This document shows, in pieces, positions 1 to 5,820 of a DNA stretch of 6,542 nt. The notes beneath the pieces are model-generated. The model saw only the letters and a list, made by a program, of their open reading frames with translations. It made no database searches and had not been told where the DNA came from. How positions within the stretch are numbered: the first letter of the stretch is position 1; the number at the start of each line of letters is the position of its first letter. This stretch comes from Bacteroidia bacterium. Lineage in GTDB: Bacteria; Bacteroidota; Bacteroidia; NS11-12g; UBA955. Position numbers and translations under genes: made by a program. The stretch covers positions 1 to 6,542 of the forward strand of contig JADLHV010000094.1 of the NCBI GenBank assembly GCA_020848595.1. Reading direction: 5' to 3'.

Positions 1-460
1 TAATTAAATCCACTTCATCCCCTTCATGGAGGTCAAAACTTTCGTTATTCAGGAATCGTCTATATTTCTGAGTACCTACTAATCTGCCAGTTTCCTCATC
101 GAAATACATATAAATAAGATAACGACCACCGACCCTCATTTTAGAATTTTGTTCACTAAAGGGCACTAAAAGATCTTTTTCTAGACCCCAATCCATAAAA
201 GAACCGATTCTACTATTATCCACTACATCGAGCACTGCCACTTCATTAAGGAGAATTTTAGGAGTAAGCGTTGTTGCCACTACCCTTTCATCGAAATCTT
301 GGTAAACAAAAACCTTTATTTTATCACCAATATTGTAATCAGTTGGGATATATTTATTGGGTAGAAGGACTTCATTTTCCTTATCACCATCACCAAGGAA
401 AAGACCAGGAGGTGTAAGTCTAAGAATTTCTAGAGTATGATAAGTACCGATTTGAAGCAT
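1..460 (-). CDS. cvfB: CvfB/YitL-family S1-like RNA-binding protein, 5' part (runs off left edge)
   Basis: The first 153 residues are present and the frame is open to the window edge, so the 3' end lies outside. The family is usually about 280 residues, so this is roughly the N-terminal half. Residues 5-62 (from IGTYHTLEILR through EVLLPNKYIP and GDKIKVFVYQD) form a first S1-like OB-fold, and residues 73-132 (EVAVLDVVDNSRIGSFMDWGLEKDLLVP, then a KMRVGG turn) form a second. This tandem arrangement with the 'FMDWGLEKDLLVP' signature is typical of CvfB/YitL proteins, cytoplasmic RNA-binding factors linked to virulence-factor expression in Staphylococcus; the Bacteroidota role is not established. 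The start is ATG at 458-460, with no Shine-Dalgarno. A possible promoter lies just upstream. It is in the same direction as the small membrane protein gene but 122 bases away, so probably transcribed separately. Family assignment is confident, function only general. Confidence 0.85.
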   Translation of the reverse strand, partial: MLQIGTYHTLEILRLTPPGLFLGDGDKENEVLLPNKYIPTDYNIGDKIKVFVYQDFDERVVATTLTPKILLNEVAVLDVVDNSRIGSFMDWGLEKDLLVPFSEQNSKMRVGGRYLIYMYFDEETGRLVGTQKYRRFLNNESFDLHEGDEVDLI

Positions 461-477
461 GATTGAATATTAGAGTA

Positions 478-509
478 TAAAATTAATGGAAATTAAACAG
501 CGTAACAAG
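478..509 (-). promoter_or_regulatory. possible promoter of the cvfB-like gene
   Basis: Read on the minus strand, CTTG (506-509) is followed after 20 bases by TAATTTTA (478-485). This is one mismatch from the Bacteroidota -7 element TAnnTTTG, and the spacing suits the -33 TTTG / -7 pair. Transcription would start about 15 bases before the cvfB ATG. The rest of the gap between 461 and 582 shows no gene, and I find no terminator hairpin in it. This is a motif match in AT-rich DNA only. Confidence 0.3.
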
Positions 510-582
510 AAAAATAATGGATAATACAAGCAGACAGAAAGAAAAGAACAAACTGAATCAGAAGATAAAAATCGACAGGCGC

Positions 583-753
583 TTATTTAAACAATTTCAC
601 TAGAACAAACAGACCTAATAAAACAAAAAGGAGGATATACATAGCATATTGGCCATTCTTGCCATATTTACTAATATAATTTTTATAGTCGTTTCGGTAG
701 GCAAAAATCAAGCCTACAAAAAACAGAAAAAGGAGAACACTTACTAAATTCAT
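583..753 (-). CDS. small two-helix membrane protein, 56 residues, unknown function
   Basis: This is a complete 56-codon frame, ATG at 751-753 to TAA at 583-585, beginning only six bases after the recN stop. The protein is MNLVSVLLFLFFVGLIFAYR, then a polar loop, then a second hydrophobic stretch. Residues 3-18 and 37-54 are strongly hydrophobic and predict two membrane helices. The loop (about 19-36) is rich in Lys, Arg, Tyr and Asn, so by the positive-inside rule it should face the cytoplasm, with both ends outside. There is no signal-peptidase site and no motif I recognise. The tight spacing suggests co-transcription and translational coupling with recN, although that does not imply a shared function. 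The organised hydrophobic-polar-hydrophobic pattern is unlikely in random AT-rich sequence, but TTT/TTA-rich non-coding DNA can mimic it, so this is a probable rather than certain gene. Confidence 0.65.
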   Translation of the reverse strand: MNLVSVLLFLFFVGLIFAYRNDYKNYISKYGKNGQYAMYILLFVLLGLFVLVKLFK

Positions 754-759
754 TTATAA

Positions 760-2415
760 TTACACTTTTAAAAGTTCCATTGCATTTTTTTTAGCGATTT
801 CGGTAGCGGCATCACCACTGAGCATTTTTGCTAATTCATCAACACGTTCAGATTTATTTAAGTCTTTAATATAAGAGACCGTAGAATTACCGACGACCTC
901 CTTCCCTACGAAGAAATGTTTCTGACCATAACCAGCAACTTGAGGTAAATGCGTGATAGCTAAAATTTGATGAGAGCGGGCAATTTGATTAAACATTTTA
1001 CCAATAGTATCGGCCACCTTACCCGAGACACCCGTATCAATTTCATCAAAAATCAAGGTATTTAGTTGACGATTTCCAGCTTCAATAGTTCGAATAGAAA
1101 GCGCTAGACGACTTAGTTCACCACCAGAAGCCACTTTATTGAGCGATTGAAGTGGACTTCCTGGATTAGCAGAGAAGAGCAAATTCAGAGCAGAGCAACC
1201 ATAATCATCCAAATCAGATTTCAATTCCAGAGAGAAATCAATTAAAGCATGAGGCATTTCGAGAGATTTCAAAGAATTTTCGATAGCAGATTTAAGTAAG
1301 TCAGCAGCTTCGACACGTTTAGAGTGCAAAGACTTAGCAAGAGTAGAAAGTTGAAGATACATTTGTTTCAGAGCAAGTTCTAAATCTTCCACTTTTCTAT
1401 CCATATTTCCGATATTAAAGAGTTGATCTGCGATTTGTTCAGAGACCACTAAAAGTTCGTTAAACTCAGTAATATTGTGCTTTCTCTTTAAATGTTGAAT
1501 AGAAGCTAGTCTTTCATTGATAAATTCGGTTCTTCCTTCATTGTATATAACCGATTCTTTGAGTTTTAGAGAGTCATCCGCTATATCCTTAATTTCGATA
1601 ATAGATGAATTCAATCTAAGGACAATATCTTTAGATAAATCACTAACAGATTCGAGCGGTCTTAATTTATTTCTAAGTTGAGTTAAGGCATCAGCAATAG
1701 AAGCTTCAGAATCTATGAGTGTAGTATTTATTTGATCCGCCACATTAACAATTTGTTCGGCTTTATTGAGCAGATCTAATTCAGATTCAAGTTGCGCTTC
1801 CTCATCCAATTTAAGATTAACTTGTTCAAATTCATTAATAAGAAACTCGAGATAATCTTTTTCTTTAATTAGATTAATTTGTTCCGATTTAAGATTTTCA
1901 AGTTCAGCTTGAGTATTTTTATAGACGAGGAATTGAGTTTTATAATTTTTAATAAGTTCAGAGTTACCGGCAAAATCATCGAGAAGATTAAATTGAAAAT
2001 CGCGATCATTCATTTGAGTATTTTCGTGTTGCGAGTGCAAGCTAACGAGACGAAGACCAATTTCTTTTAGGACTTGCAGAGTAACAGGCGTATCATTAAT
2101 AAAAGAGCGTGATTTACCATTAACGTTAATTTCGCGTCTTAAGATAGTGAGTTCTTCAAAATCGATTTCATTTTCAGAGAAGAAAGCTTCGAATTTATCT
2201 TTATTGAGAGCGAATTCACCTTCGACAACACATTTTTCGTTAGGGTCACCGAGAGATTTCACATCTGCACGAGCACCCAGAATTAGATCGAAAGCATCTA
2301 AAATAATTGATTTACCAGCACCAGTTTCACCTGTAATGATATTAAGACCATTGCAGGGTTCGAACACCACATGTCGAATAATTGCGAAATTAGAGACAGT
2401 AAGTTTGAGCAGCAT
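760..2415 (-). CDS. recN: DNA repair protein RecN
   Basis: RecN is a cytoplasmic SMC-like ATPase that acts in recombinational repair of double-strand breaks. The 551-residue length matches the family (E. coli about 553). The N-terminal head has the Walker A motif GETGAGKS at residues 29-36, preceded by the typical FAIIRHVVFEPCNGLNIIT. The conserved SLHSQHEN segment follows around residues 124-131. Residues from about 155 to 375 are Glu/Lys/Leu-rich helices forming the coiled-coil arm. The C-terminal half-head carries the ABC signature SGGEL (430-434), Walker B LIFDE (454-458, Asp457/Glu458), DTGVSGKVA, and the H-loop ITHLPQVA (His489). All ATPase residues are present, so it should be active. 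The ATG (2413-2415) overlaps the pfkA stop by one base (TAATG), indicating translational coupling. I see no LexA-type operator or private promoter, so expression probably follows pfkA. Confidence 0.97.
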   Translation of the reverse strand: MLLKLTVSNFAIIRHVVFEPCNGLNIITGETGAGKSIILDAFDLILGARADVKSLGDPNEKCVVEGEFALNKDKFEAFFSENEIDFEELTILRREINVNGKSRSFINDTPVTLQVLKEIGLRLVSLHSQHENTQMNDRDFQFNLLDDFAGNSELIKNYKTQFLVYKNTQAELENLKSEQINLIKEKDYLEFLINEFEQVNLKLDEEAQLESELDLLNKAEQIVNVADQINTTLIDSEASIADALTQLRNKLRPLESVSDLSKDIVLRLNSSIIEIKDIADDSLKLKESVIYNEGRTEFINERLASIQHLKRKHNITEFNELLVVSEQIADQLFNIGNMDRKVEDLELALKQMYLQLSTLAKSLHSKRVEAADLLKSAIENSLKSLEMPHALIDFSLELKSDLDDYGCSALNLLFSANPGSPLQSLNKVASGGELSRLALSIRTIEAGNRQLNTLIFDEIDTGVSGKVADTIGKMFNQIARSHQILAITHLPQVAGYGQKHFFVGKEVVGNSTVSYIKDLNKSERVDELAKMLSGDAATEIAKKNAMELLKV

Positions 2416-3386
2416 TAGTGACTAAGAATTTTAGAGAGGTTCCACAAGATAGGGTTAATCGATTTGCGTTGAGTGATAGCATCATTATAAGAAGTACAGA
2501 CGACTTGATTATTAACGACACCCACACAAACATTTTTATTACCAGCTATAAGTTGTTCGACAGCGGCATTACCGAGTGTACTAGCTAAAATTCTATCATT
2601 AGCAGTAGGTTTACCACCCCTTTGAATATGACCTAAGACAGAGACCCTGATATCATTATTAGGGAAAAGCGCATTAAATTTATCGGCAATTTGGAAAGCA
2701 TGACCTTCCGTTTCACCTTCAGCGACCACGATGATACTAAATTCCTTTTTACGTTTAGATTTATTATCAAAATGTTTAATCAGGTCATCAAAATCATTCA
2801 TAATTTCGGGTAGCAGAATACCTTCGGCCCCACCGGCCAAACCAGCATTAAGCGCAATAAAACCACTATCGCGTCCCATCACTTCAATAAAGAAGACACG
2901 GTTATGCGAGTCGGCGGTATCTCTAATTTTATCTATAGCATCTAGGGCAGTATTAACAGCCGTATCGTAACCAATAGTAAAATCGGTACCAAATAAGTCA
3001 TTATCAATAGTACCAGGAGCACCGATACTAGGAATACCGAATTCATCATAAAAAATTCCGGCACCTGTATAAGTACCATTTCCACCGATACAGACGAGCG
3101 CTTCTACCTGATTATTCACTAAATTATCATAGGCAATTTTACGACCTTGCGCAGTCATAAAATCTTTACTACGGGCAGATTTAAGGAAAGTACCACCATA
3201 TTGTAAGATATTGGCAACATCTTTCATTTGGAGCAGTTCCATATCATTTTCGATCATGCCTTGATAACCGCGTTTAATCCCCATCACTTCAAGACCGTGA
3301 TAAGCAGCCGAGCGCACAACAGCACGAATACAAGCATTCATACCGGGCGAATCGCCACCAGACGTCATAACACCTATTCTCTTCAT
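2415..3386 (-). CDS. pfkA: 6-phosphofructokinase, ATP-type PfkA, with Asn at the Asp103 position
   Basis: PfkA phosphorylates fructose 6-phosphate to fructose 1,6-bisphosphate, the committed step of glycolysis. From the chosen ATG (3384-3386) it is 323 residues, the normal length, and opens with the canonical MKRIGVMTSGGDSPGMNA. The frame extends upstream to an ATG at 3416, but that adds MSAFFLFLLL read from the preceding terminator and is rejected. Recognisable sites are GGDSPG (10-15), the SAR ATP-site segment (Arg72), GGNGT (101-105), PGTIDND (124-130, catalytic Asp128), EVMGRD (168-173), AEGE (222-225) and HIQRGG (253-258). Gly104 of GGNGT marks an ATP rather than a pyrophosphate user. 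Position 103 is Asn (codon AAT) where bacterial ATP enzymes normally have the Mg-coordinating Asp, which is odd. Allosteric-site arginines such as Arg21 and Arg25 are kept. There is no Shine-Dalgarno. It is first in a unit with recN, joined by TAATG. Confidence 0.96.
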   Translation of the reverse strand: MKRIGVMTSGGDSPGMNACIRAVVRSAAYHGLEVMGIKRGYQGMIENDMELLQMKDVANILQYGGTFLKSARSKDFMTAQGRKIAYDNLVNNQVEALVCIGGNGTYTGAGIFYDEFGIPSIGAPGTIDNDLFGTDFTIGYDTAVNTALDAIDKIRDTADSHNRVFFIEVMGRDSGFIALNAGLAGGAEGILLPEIMNDFDDLIKHFDNKSKRKKEFSIIVVAEGETEGHAFQIADKFNALFPNNDIRVSVLGHIQRGGKPTANDRILASTLGNAAVEQLIAGNKNVCVGVVNNQVVCTSYNDAITQRKSINPILWNLSKILSH

Positions 3387-3392
3387 CAAAAG

Positions 3393-3400
3393 CAAAAATA
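3393..3400 (-). promoter_or_regulatory. pfkA: possible -7 element just before pfkA, inside the terminator U-tract
   Basis: TATTTTTG read on the minus strand is an exact match to TAnnTTTG and ends six bases before the pfkA ATG. No -33 TTTG occurs 18 to 21 bases further upstream, where the terminator stem lies instead. If used, it would give a leaderless or almost leaderless pfkA mRNA. T-rich sequence makes a chance match likely. Confidence 0.2.
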
Positions 3401-3431
3401 AAAAAAAAGCCGACATCGCTGTCGGCCTTTC
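3394..3431 (-). terminator. intrinsic terminator of the coiled-coil protein gene
   Basis: On the minus strand a perfect 7-bp GC-rich stem, GCCGACA (3420-3426) with TGTCGGC (3409-3415), closes a four-base loop (3416-3419). It can be extended through a G-U pair by A-U pairs between the flanking A-run and the T-run. Nine T (3400-3408), one A and five more T follow. It begins about 20 bases after the stop of the 3448-4374 gene, so it ends that transcript. The U-tract finishes only eight bases before the pfkA start codon. In the + direction the downstream sequence is only CTTTCATT, so it is effectively one-directional. Confidence 0.88.
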
Positions 3432-3447
3432 ATTAATATTTATACAC

Positions 3448-4374
3448 TTATTTTAAAGTGAATTTAGCAGTTCCGATTCTATACCCTTCAGAGAACAATT
3501 CAACGATGTATTCGCCTTTAGTAAAACTGCCTTGTTTTTTGCAGTAAACCACTTCATCGACACGATCATTTTTGTATTCGATAGTTTTCTTTTCGGTATA
3601 ACTTACGTCAGTACCATCTACCTTAGTTACTTGTAATTTAGTTAAGATAGGAGAACCATCAGGAGCGATTAGTTTAATAAAAATATCTTTATCACCTTCA
3701 TCGGCAATCACATTTTTATCGATAGAGAATTGCACTTTAACTTCTTCAACTTTAGAAGCTTTATCGGTTTCTACTTCTTTTTTACCAAACAATTTTCTTT
3801 CTCTAACGCCAGTTGCTCTGATATTACTAGCGTGCAACATTTTAGCTTGAGAAATTTTCTTATCTTTAGCTTCAATCGTTCTATCTTTTTCAGCAGAGCG
3901 AGCTTGTTCGATAGTAAGATTCTCGTTTAGAGAGCTATTTTGTTCAGTAAGCACTTCATTTTGCTTAGTTAATTCGGCTACTCTAAGAGCATAATCATCA
4001 ATTTGACTTCTTAGGTTAGCGATTTCAGCTTTAGCTTTTTTGTATTCAGCTTCAGAGAGTTTACCTTTATTAAGAAGTAATTTGATTTGTTTGATTTTTT
4101 GTTCAATAGCCAAATCTTTTTCATTTAATTGCTCATTTAAACCTTGATTTTCGGTTCTGAGCGACTCTAATTCGGTTTCGAGTCCTTTAACTTCATTTTG
4201 AAGAACGTTTTTATCATTAGTAAGTCCTTCTACTTTAGTAGTAAGAGCTTTCTTTTCCTTATTACCTAACCATAGGTTGATACCTATACCGACGTTAAGT
4301 GCGAGCAAAGCCCCAATTAATATCATTAAATAGGTTTTGCTCTTTTTGTCTTTTTCTTTCTGTTGAATTTCCAT
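3448..4374 (-). CDS. membrane-anchored coiled-coil protein of unknown function
   Basis: I do not recognise a named family. The 308-residue protein has a Lys-rich N-terminus (residues 1-14), one hydrophobic helix (about 15-36, TYLMILIGALLALNVGIGI), a long Glu/Lys/Leu/Asn-rich coiled coil (about 38-178) and a C-terminal, probably beta-rich domain (about 210-308, with VKVQFSIDK, IFIKLIAPDG and GEYIVELFSEGYRIGTAKFTLK-like strands). The positive N-terminus and the absence of a cleavage site suggest a type II topology with the coiled coil and C-terminal domain in the periplasm. It has a single Cys (278) and no catalytic motif, so a structural or scaffolding role is plausible but inferred. Automatic annotation might call it SMC-like from the coiled coil alone, but there is no ATPase motif. 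It appears monocistronic, with its own upstream -7 element and a strong terminator after its stop. The start is ATG at 4372-4374. Confidence 0.85.
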   Translation of the reverse strand: MEIQQKEKDKKSKTYLMILIGALLALNVGIGINLWLGNKEKKALTTKVEGLTNDKNVLQNEVKGLETELESLRTENQGLNEQLNEKDLAIEQKIKQIKLLLNKGKLSEAEYKKAKAEIANLRSQIDDYALRVAELTKQNEVLTEQNSSLNENLTIEQARSAEKDRTIEAKDKKISQAKMLHASNIRATGVRERKLFGKKEVETDKASKVEEVKVQFSIDKNVIADEGDKDIFIKLIAPDGSPILTKLQVTKVDGTDVSYTEKKTIEYKNDRVDEVVYCKKQGSFTKGEYIVELFSEGYRIGTAKFTLK

Positions 4375-4393
4375 TATGCGCTAAATATTTGTA

Positions 4394-4401
4394 CAAAGTT
4401 A
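4394..4401 (-). promoter_or_regulatory. probable -7 element of the coiled-coil protein gene
   Basis: TAACTTTG on the minus strand is an exact TAnnTTTG match, 19 bases before the ATG at 4374. It predicts a leader of about 15 bases. No clear -33 TTTG is visible at the usual distance, so the promoter may be weak or activator-dependent. It lies in the only gap between the merR gene and the coiled-coil gene, where a promoter is expected. Confidence 0.5.
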
Positions 4402-4424
4402 TATGAAAACATAACGAAATAACG
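4398..4424. repeat. imperfect dyad and direct repeat at the coiled-coil gene promoter, possible operator
   Basis: Positions 4398-4415 read GTTATATGAAAACATAAC, an imperfect inverted repeat whose five outer bases on each side (GTTAT / ATAAC) pair exactly. It overlaps the upstream half of the -7 element (4394-4401). ATAACG also occurs twice in direct orientation, at 4411-4416 and 4419-4424, one 8-base step apart. The position between -7 and the expected -33 is where MerR-type proteins bind, and a merR gene ends 12 bases away. This is a short, AT-rich signal and could be chance. Confidence 0.3.
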
Positions 4425-4435
4425 TATTAAATTAT

Positions 4436-4780
4436 TTACAAGTTTTGTTTTAATTCGTTTAAAAACGATTTTATTTTTTCGAGACTCTTAAGAATTTCGT
4501 TATTTTTATCATTTCCATGGCGGTTTCCCTGCATGTATTCATTAGCCCCTTGTAGGGTATAGCCCTTTTCTTTAACTAGATAGTGTATCGTTTTTAGGTC
4601 TTCGAGATTTTGGACTGTGTATAAACGATCTCCCTTACGGTTTTTATTCAAGTTTTTAAGGCAATCAAACTCCTTTTCCCAGAATCGTAACATAGAAGGA
4701 GCCACTCCAATAAGTTTGGAAACTTCTCCCATTTTATAGAACATTTTCTGTATTTCAGTTTCGTTTTTTAATGTAGGCAT
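4436..4780 (-). CDS. MerR-family transcriptional regulator, short form
   Basis: This is a 114-residue cytoplasmic DNA-binding protein. Residues 15-37 (YKMGEVSKLIGVAPSMLRFWEKE) are a classic MerR helix-turn-helix beginning 'K-MGEVSK', and RKGDRLYT (48-55) is the wing. The second helical pair is NLEDLKTIHYLVKEKGYTLQGA (58-79). The C-terminal end (about 93-114) is a short amphipathic helix suited to dimerisation. There is no room for a ligand domain and only one Cys (40), so metal or redox sensing of the usual kind is unlikely. This resembles the short MerR proteins commonly found in Bacteroidota next to an M23 peptidase. Its ATG (4778-4780) overlaps the peptidase stop by one base (TAATG), so the two are surely co-transcribed. 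Its targets are unknown; its own operon or the downstream promoter are candidates. Confidence 0.93.
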   Translation of the reverse strand: MPTLKNETEIQKMFYKMGEVSKLIGVAPSMLRFWEKEFDCLKNLNKNRKGDRLYTVQNLEDLKTIHYLVKEKGYTLQGANEYMQGNRHGNDKNNEILKSLEKIKSFLNELKQNL

Positions 4781-5745
4781 TAGTCAAATGATTGAGTTGG
4801 TGCAGAAGCCCTTTCGAGCATTTGCTGGTATTCTTCATTGGTTAAGTCATTATAAAAGAAGAAAGCAGGATTAATTTTCTCGCCGTTCTTATGCACTTCA
4901 TAATGCAAGTGTGGTCCTGTAGATTTACCCGTAGAGCCAATCAATCCAATTAATTGACCTCGTGTTACCTTTTGACCTCTTTTAACTTTAAATTTACTTA
5001 AATGACCGTATAAAGTTTTAAATCCATTGCCATGGTTAATGATTATATGTTGTCCATAGCCCCATAATTCGGTCGTTACCGATTCTATAACCCCATCGGC
5101 AGTGGCATAAACCTCTACACCTCTAGGAGCCGTAAAATCTATTCCAGCATGGAGACGTTGCGTGCGGTAAAAAGGATCCGTTCTGTATCCGAATCCCGAA
5201 CCAATACGGTCGAGATTCTTATTTGCTACCGGTTGAATAGCTGGAATACGCGAAAGATATTCCTTCTTATTTTTAGCAATTTCTAATAATTGGTCGAAAC
5301 TGGCACTTTGAATTTTAAATTCGTTACTCAATTTATCTAACTCTTGATTCAAGGTAATTAGCAAATCAGAATTAGGCATCTTACGCAATTCATCGTATTT
5401 TTCGGATTTACTGGCGAGTTGAGTATTTTCATTTACAGGAGCACTTTCATAAATAGCTCTATAAACCGTATTATCTTTCGTTTTCAACTTATACAATTCG
5501 TTGCTCAAAGCAGTAATCCTCTGGCTCATGTGTTCAATTTCTGCCATTACATCGGTATTTTCCGATTTTAATTTAAGCTCACTTGGAGAATCAACAAATC
5601 GATTAAAAAGCAAGAAAATAATAAAGCCTAGAATTAAAGAAAAAGAAAAAACGCCCATACCTCTCAGAAACAGAATCCACCTACTCAGTTTGTATTTTTC
5701 GTAACTAAGTGTTTTTGGATTAAAGAAATATTTGGTTTTTGCCAT
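4780..5745 (-). CDS. membrane-anchored M23 family (LytM-type) metallopeptidase
   Basis: M23 peptidases are zinc endopeptidases that cut peptidoglycan cross-bridges or stem peptides. The 321-residue protein has a basic cytoplasmic N-terminus (1-28), one membrane helix (about 29-48, GVFSFSLILGFIIFLLF), a periplasmic helical and probably coiled-coil region (about 53-165), then the LytM domain (about 180-295). The zinc and catalytic set is complete: HAGID (His199, Asp203), GHLS (His248) and GPHLHYE (His279, His281). It should therefore be an active enzyme rather than a degenerate EnvC/NlpD-type activator. The domain opens with GSGFGYRTDPF, typical of this group. It is the first gene of a unit with merR and lies divergent from alaS. 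The start is ATG at 5743-5745; a weak TTAGGTAA lies slightly upstream but is not well placed as a ribosome site. Confidence 0.95.
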   Translation of the reverse strand: MAKTKYFFNPKTLSYEKYKLSRWILFLRGMGVFSFSLILGFIIFLLFNRFVDSPSELKLKSENTDVMAEIEHMSQRITALSNELYKLKTKDNTVYRAIYESAPVNENTQLASKSEKYDELRKMPNSDLLITLNQELDKLSNEFKIQSASFDQLLEIAKNKKEYLSRIPAIQPVANKNLDRIGSGFGYRTDPFYRTQRLHAGIDFTAPRGVEVYATADGVIESVTTELWGYGQHIIINHGNGFKTLYGHLSKFKVKRGQKVTRGQLIGLIGSTGKSTGPHLHYEVHKNGEKINPAFFFYNDLTNEEYQQMLERASAPTQSFD

Positions 5746-5764
5746 GTTAAATTACCTAAGCTAT

Positions 5765-5793
5765 TTTGTATTTTCGCACTTTCAATATAATTG
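5765..5793 (+). promoter_or_regulatory. alaS: possible alaS promoter
   Basis: TTTG (5765-5768) is followed after 17 bases by TATAATTG (5786-5793), one mismatch from TAnnTTTG. The spacer is slightly shorter than the usual 19 to 21. Transcription would begin around 5798, giving a leader of about 20 bases. It lies in the only upstream gap of alaS, but the match is weak. I see no T-box or other leader structure, and there is no room for one. Confidence 0.3.
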
Positions 5794-5795
5794 CT

Positions 5796-5803
5796 CAAAA
5801 ATA
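5796..5803 (-). promoter_or_regulatory. possible -7 element of the M23 peptidase-merR unit
   Basis: TATTTTTG on the minus strand is an exact TAnnTTTG match and predicts a leader of about 45 bases before the peptidase ATG at 5745. No TTTG is seen at -33, which would fall at the alaS start codon. It almost abuts the candidate alaS -7 element on the other strand. Confidence 0.4.
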
Positions 5804-5820
5804 ATAGAATTTTTCAATTC

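Noticed and set aside
560..585. GC-rich patch after the small membrane protein stop as a possible terminator
   Set aside because: It has a short T-run on the minus strand, but I could not form a stable stem before it.
1879..2070. 63-codon open frame on the + strand inside recN
   Set aside because: It is antisense to a gene with full RecN motifs, has low-complexity Phe/Ile/Lys composition, no promoter and no recognisable domain.
2147..2425. 92-codon open frame on the + strand over the recN start
   Set aside because: Ser-rich shadow of the conserved RecN N-terminal region, including its Walker A codons, with no independent coding signal.
2731..2970. 79-codon open frame on the + strand inside pfkA
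   Set aside because: Antisense shadow of conserved PfkA sequence, with no domain and no start context.
3730..3930. 66-codon open frame on the + strand inside the coiled-coil gene
   Set aside because: Phe/Ser-rich antisense of a Lys/Glu-rich coiled coil, a common composition artefact.
4436..4440. Terminator between merR and the coiled-coil gene
   Set aside because: No GC-rich hairpin with a T-tract is visible in the gap, so some read-through from the M23-merR unit is possible.
5501..5704. 67-codon open frame on the + strand inside the M23 gene
   Set aside because: Antisense shadow of the membrane-helix and linker region, with no supporting signal.
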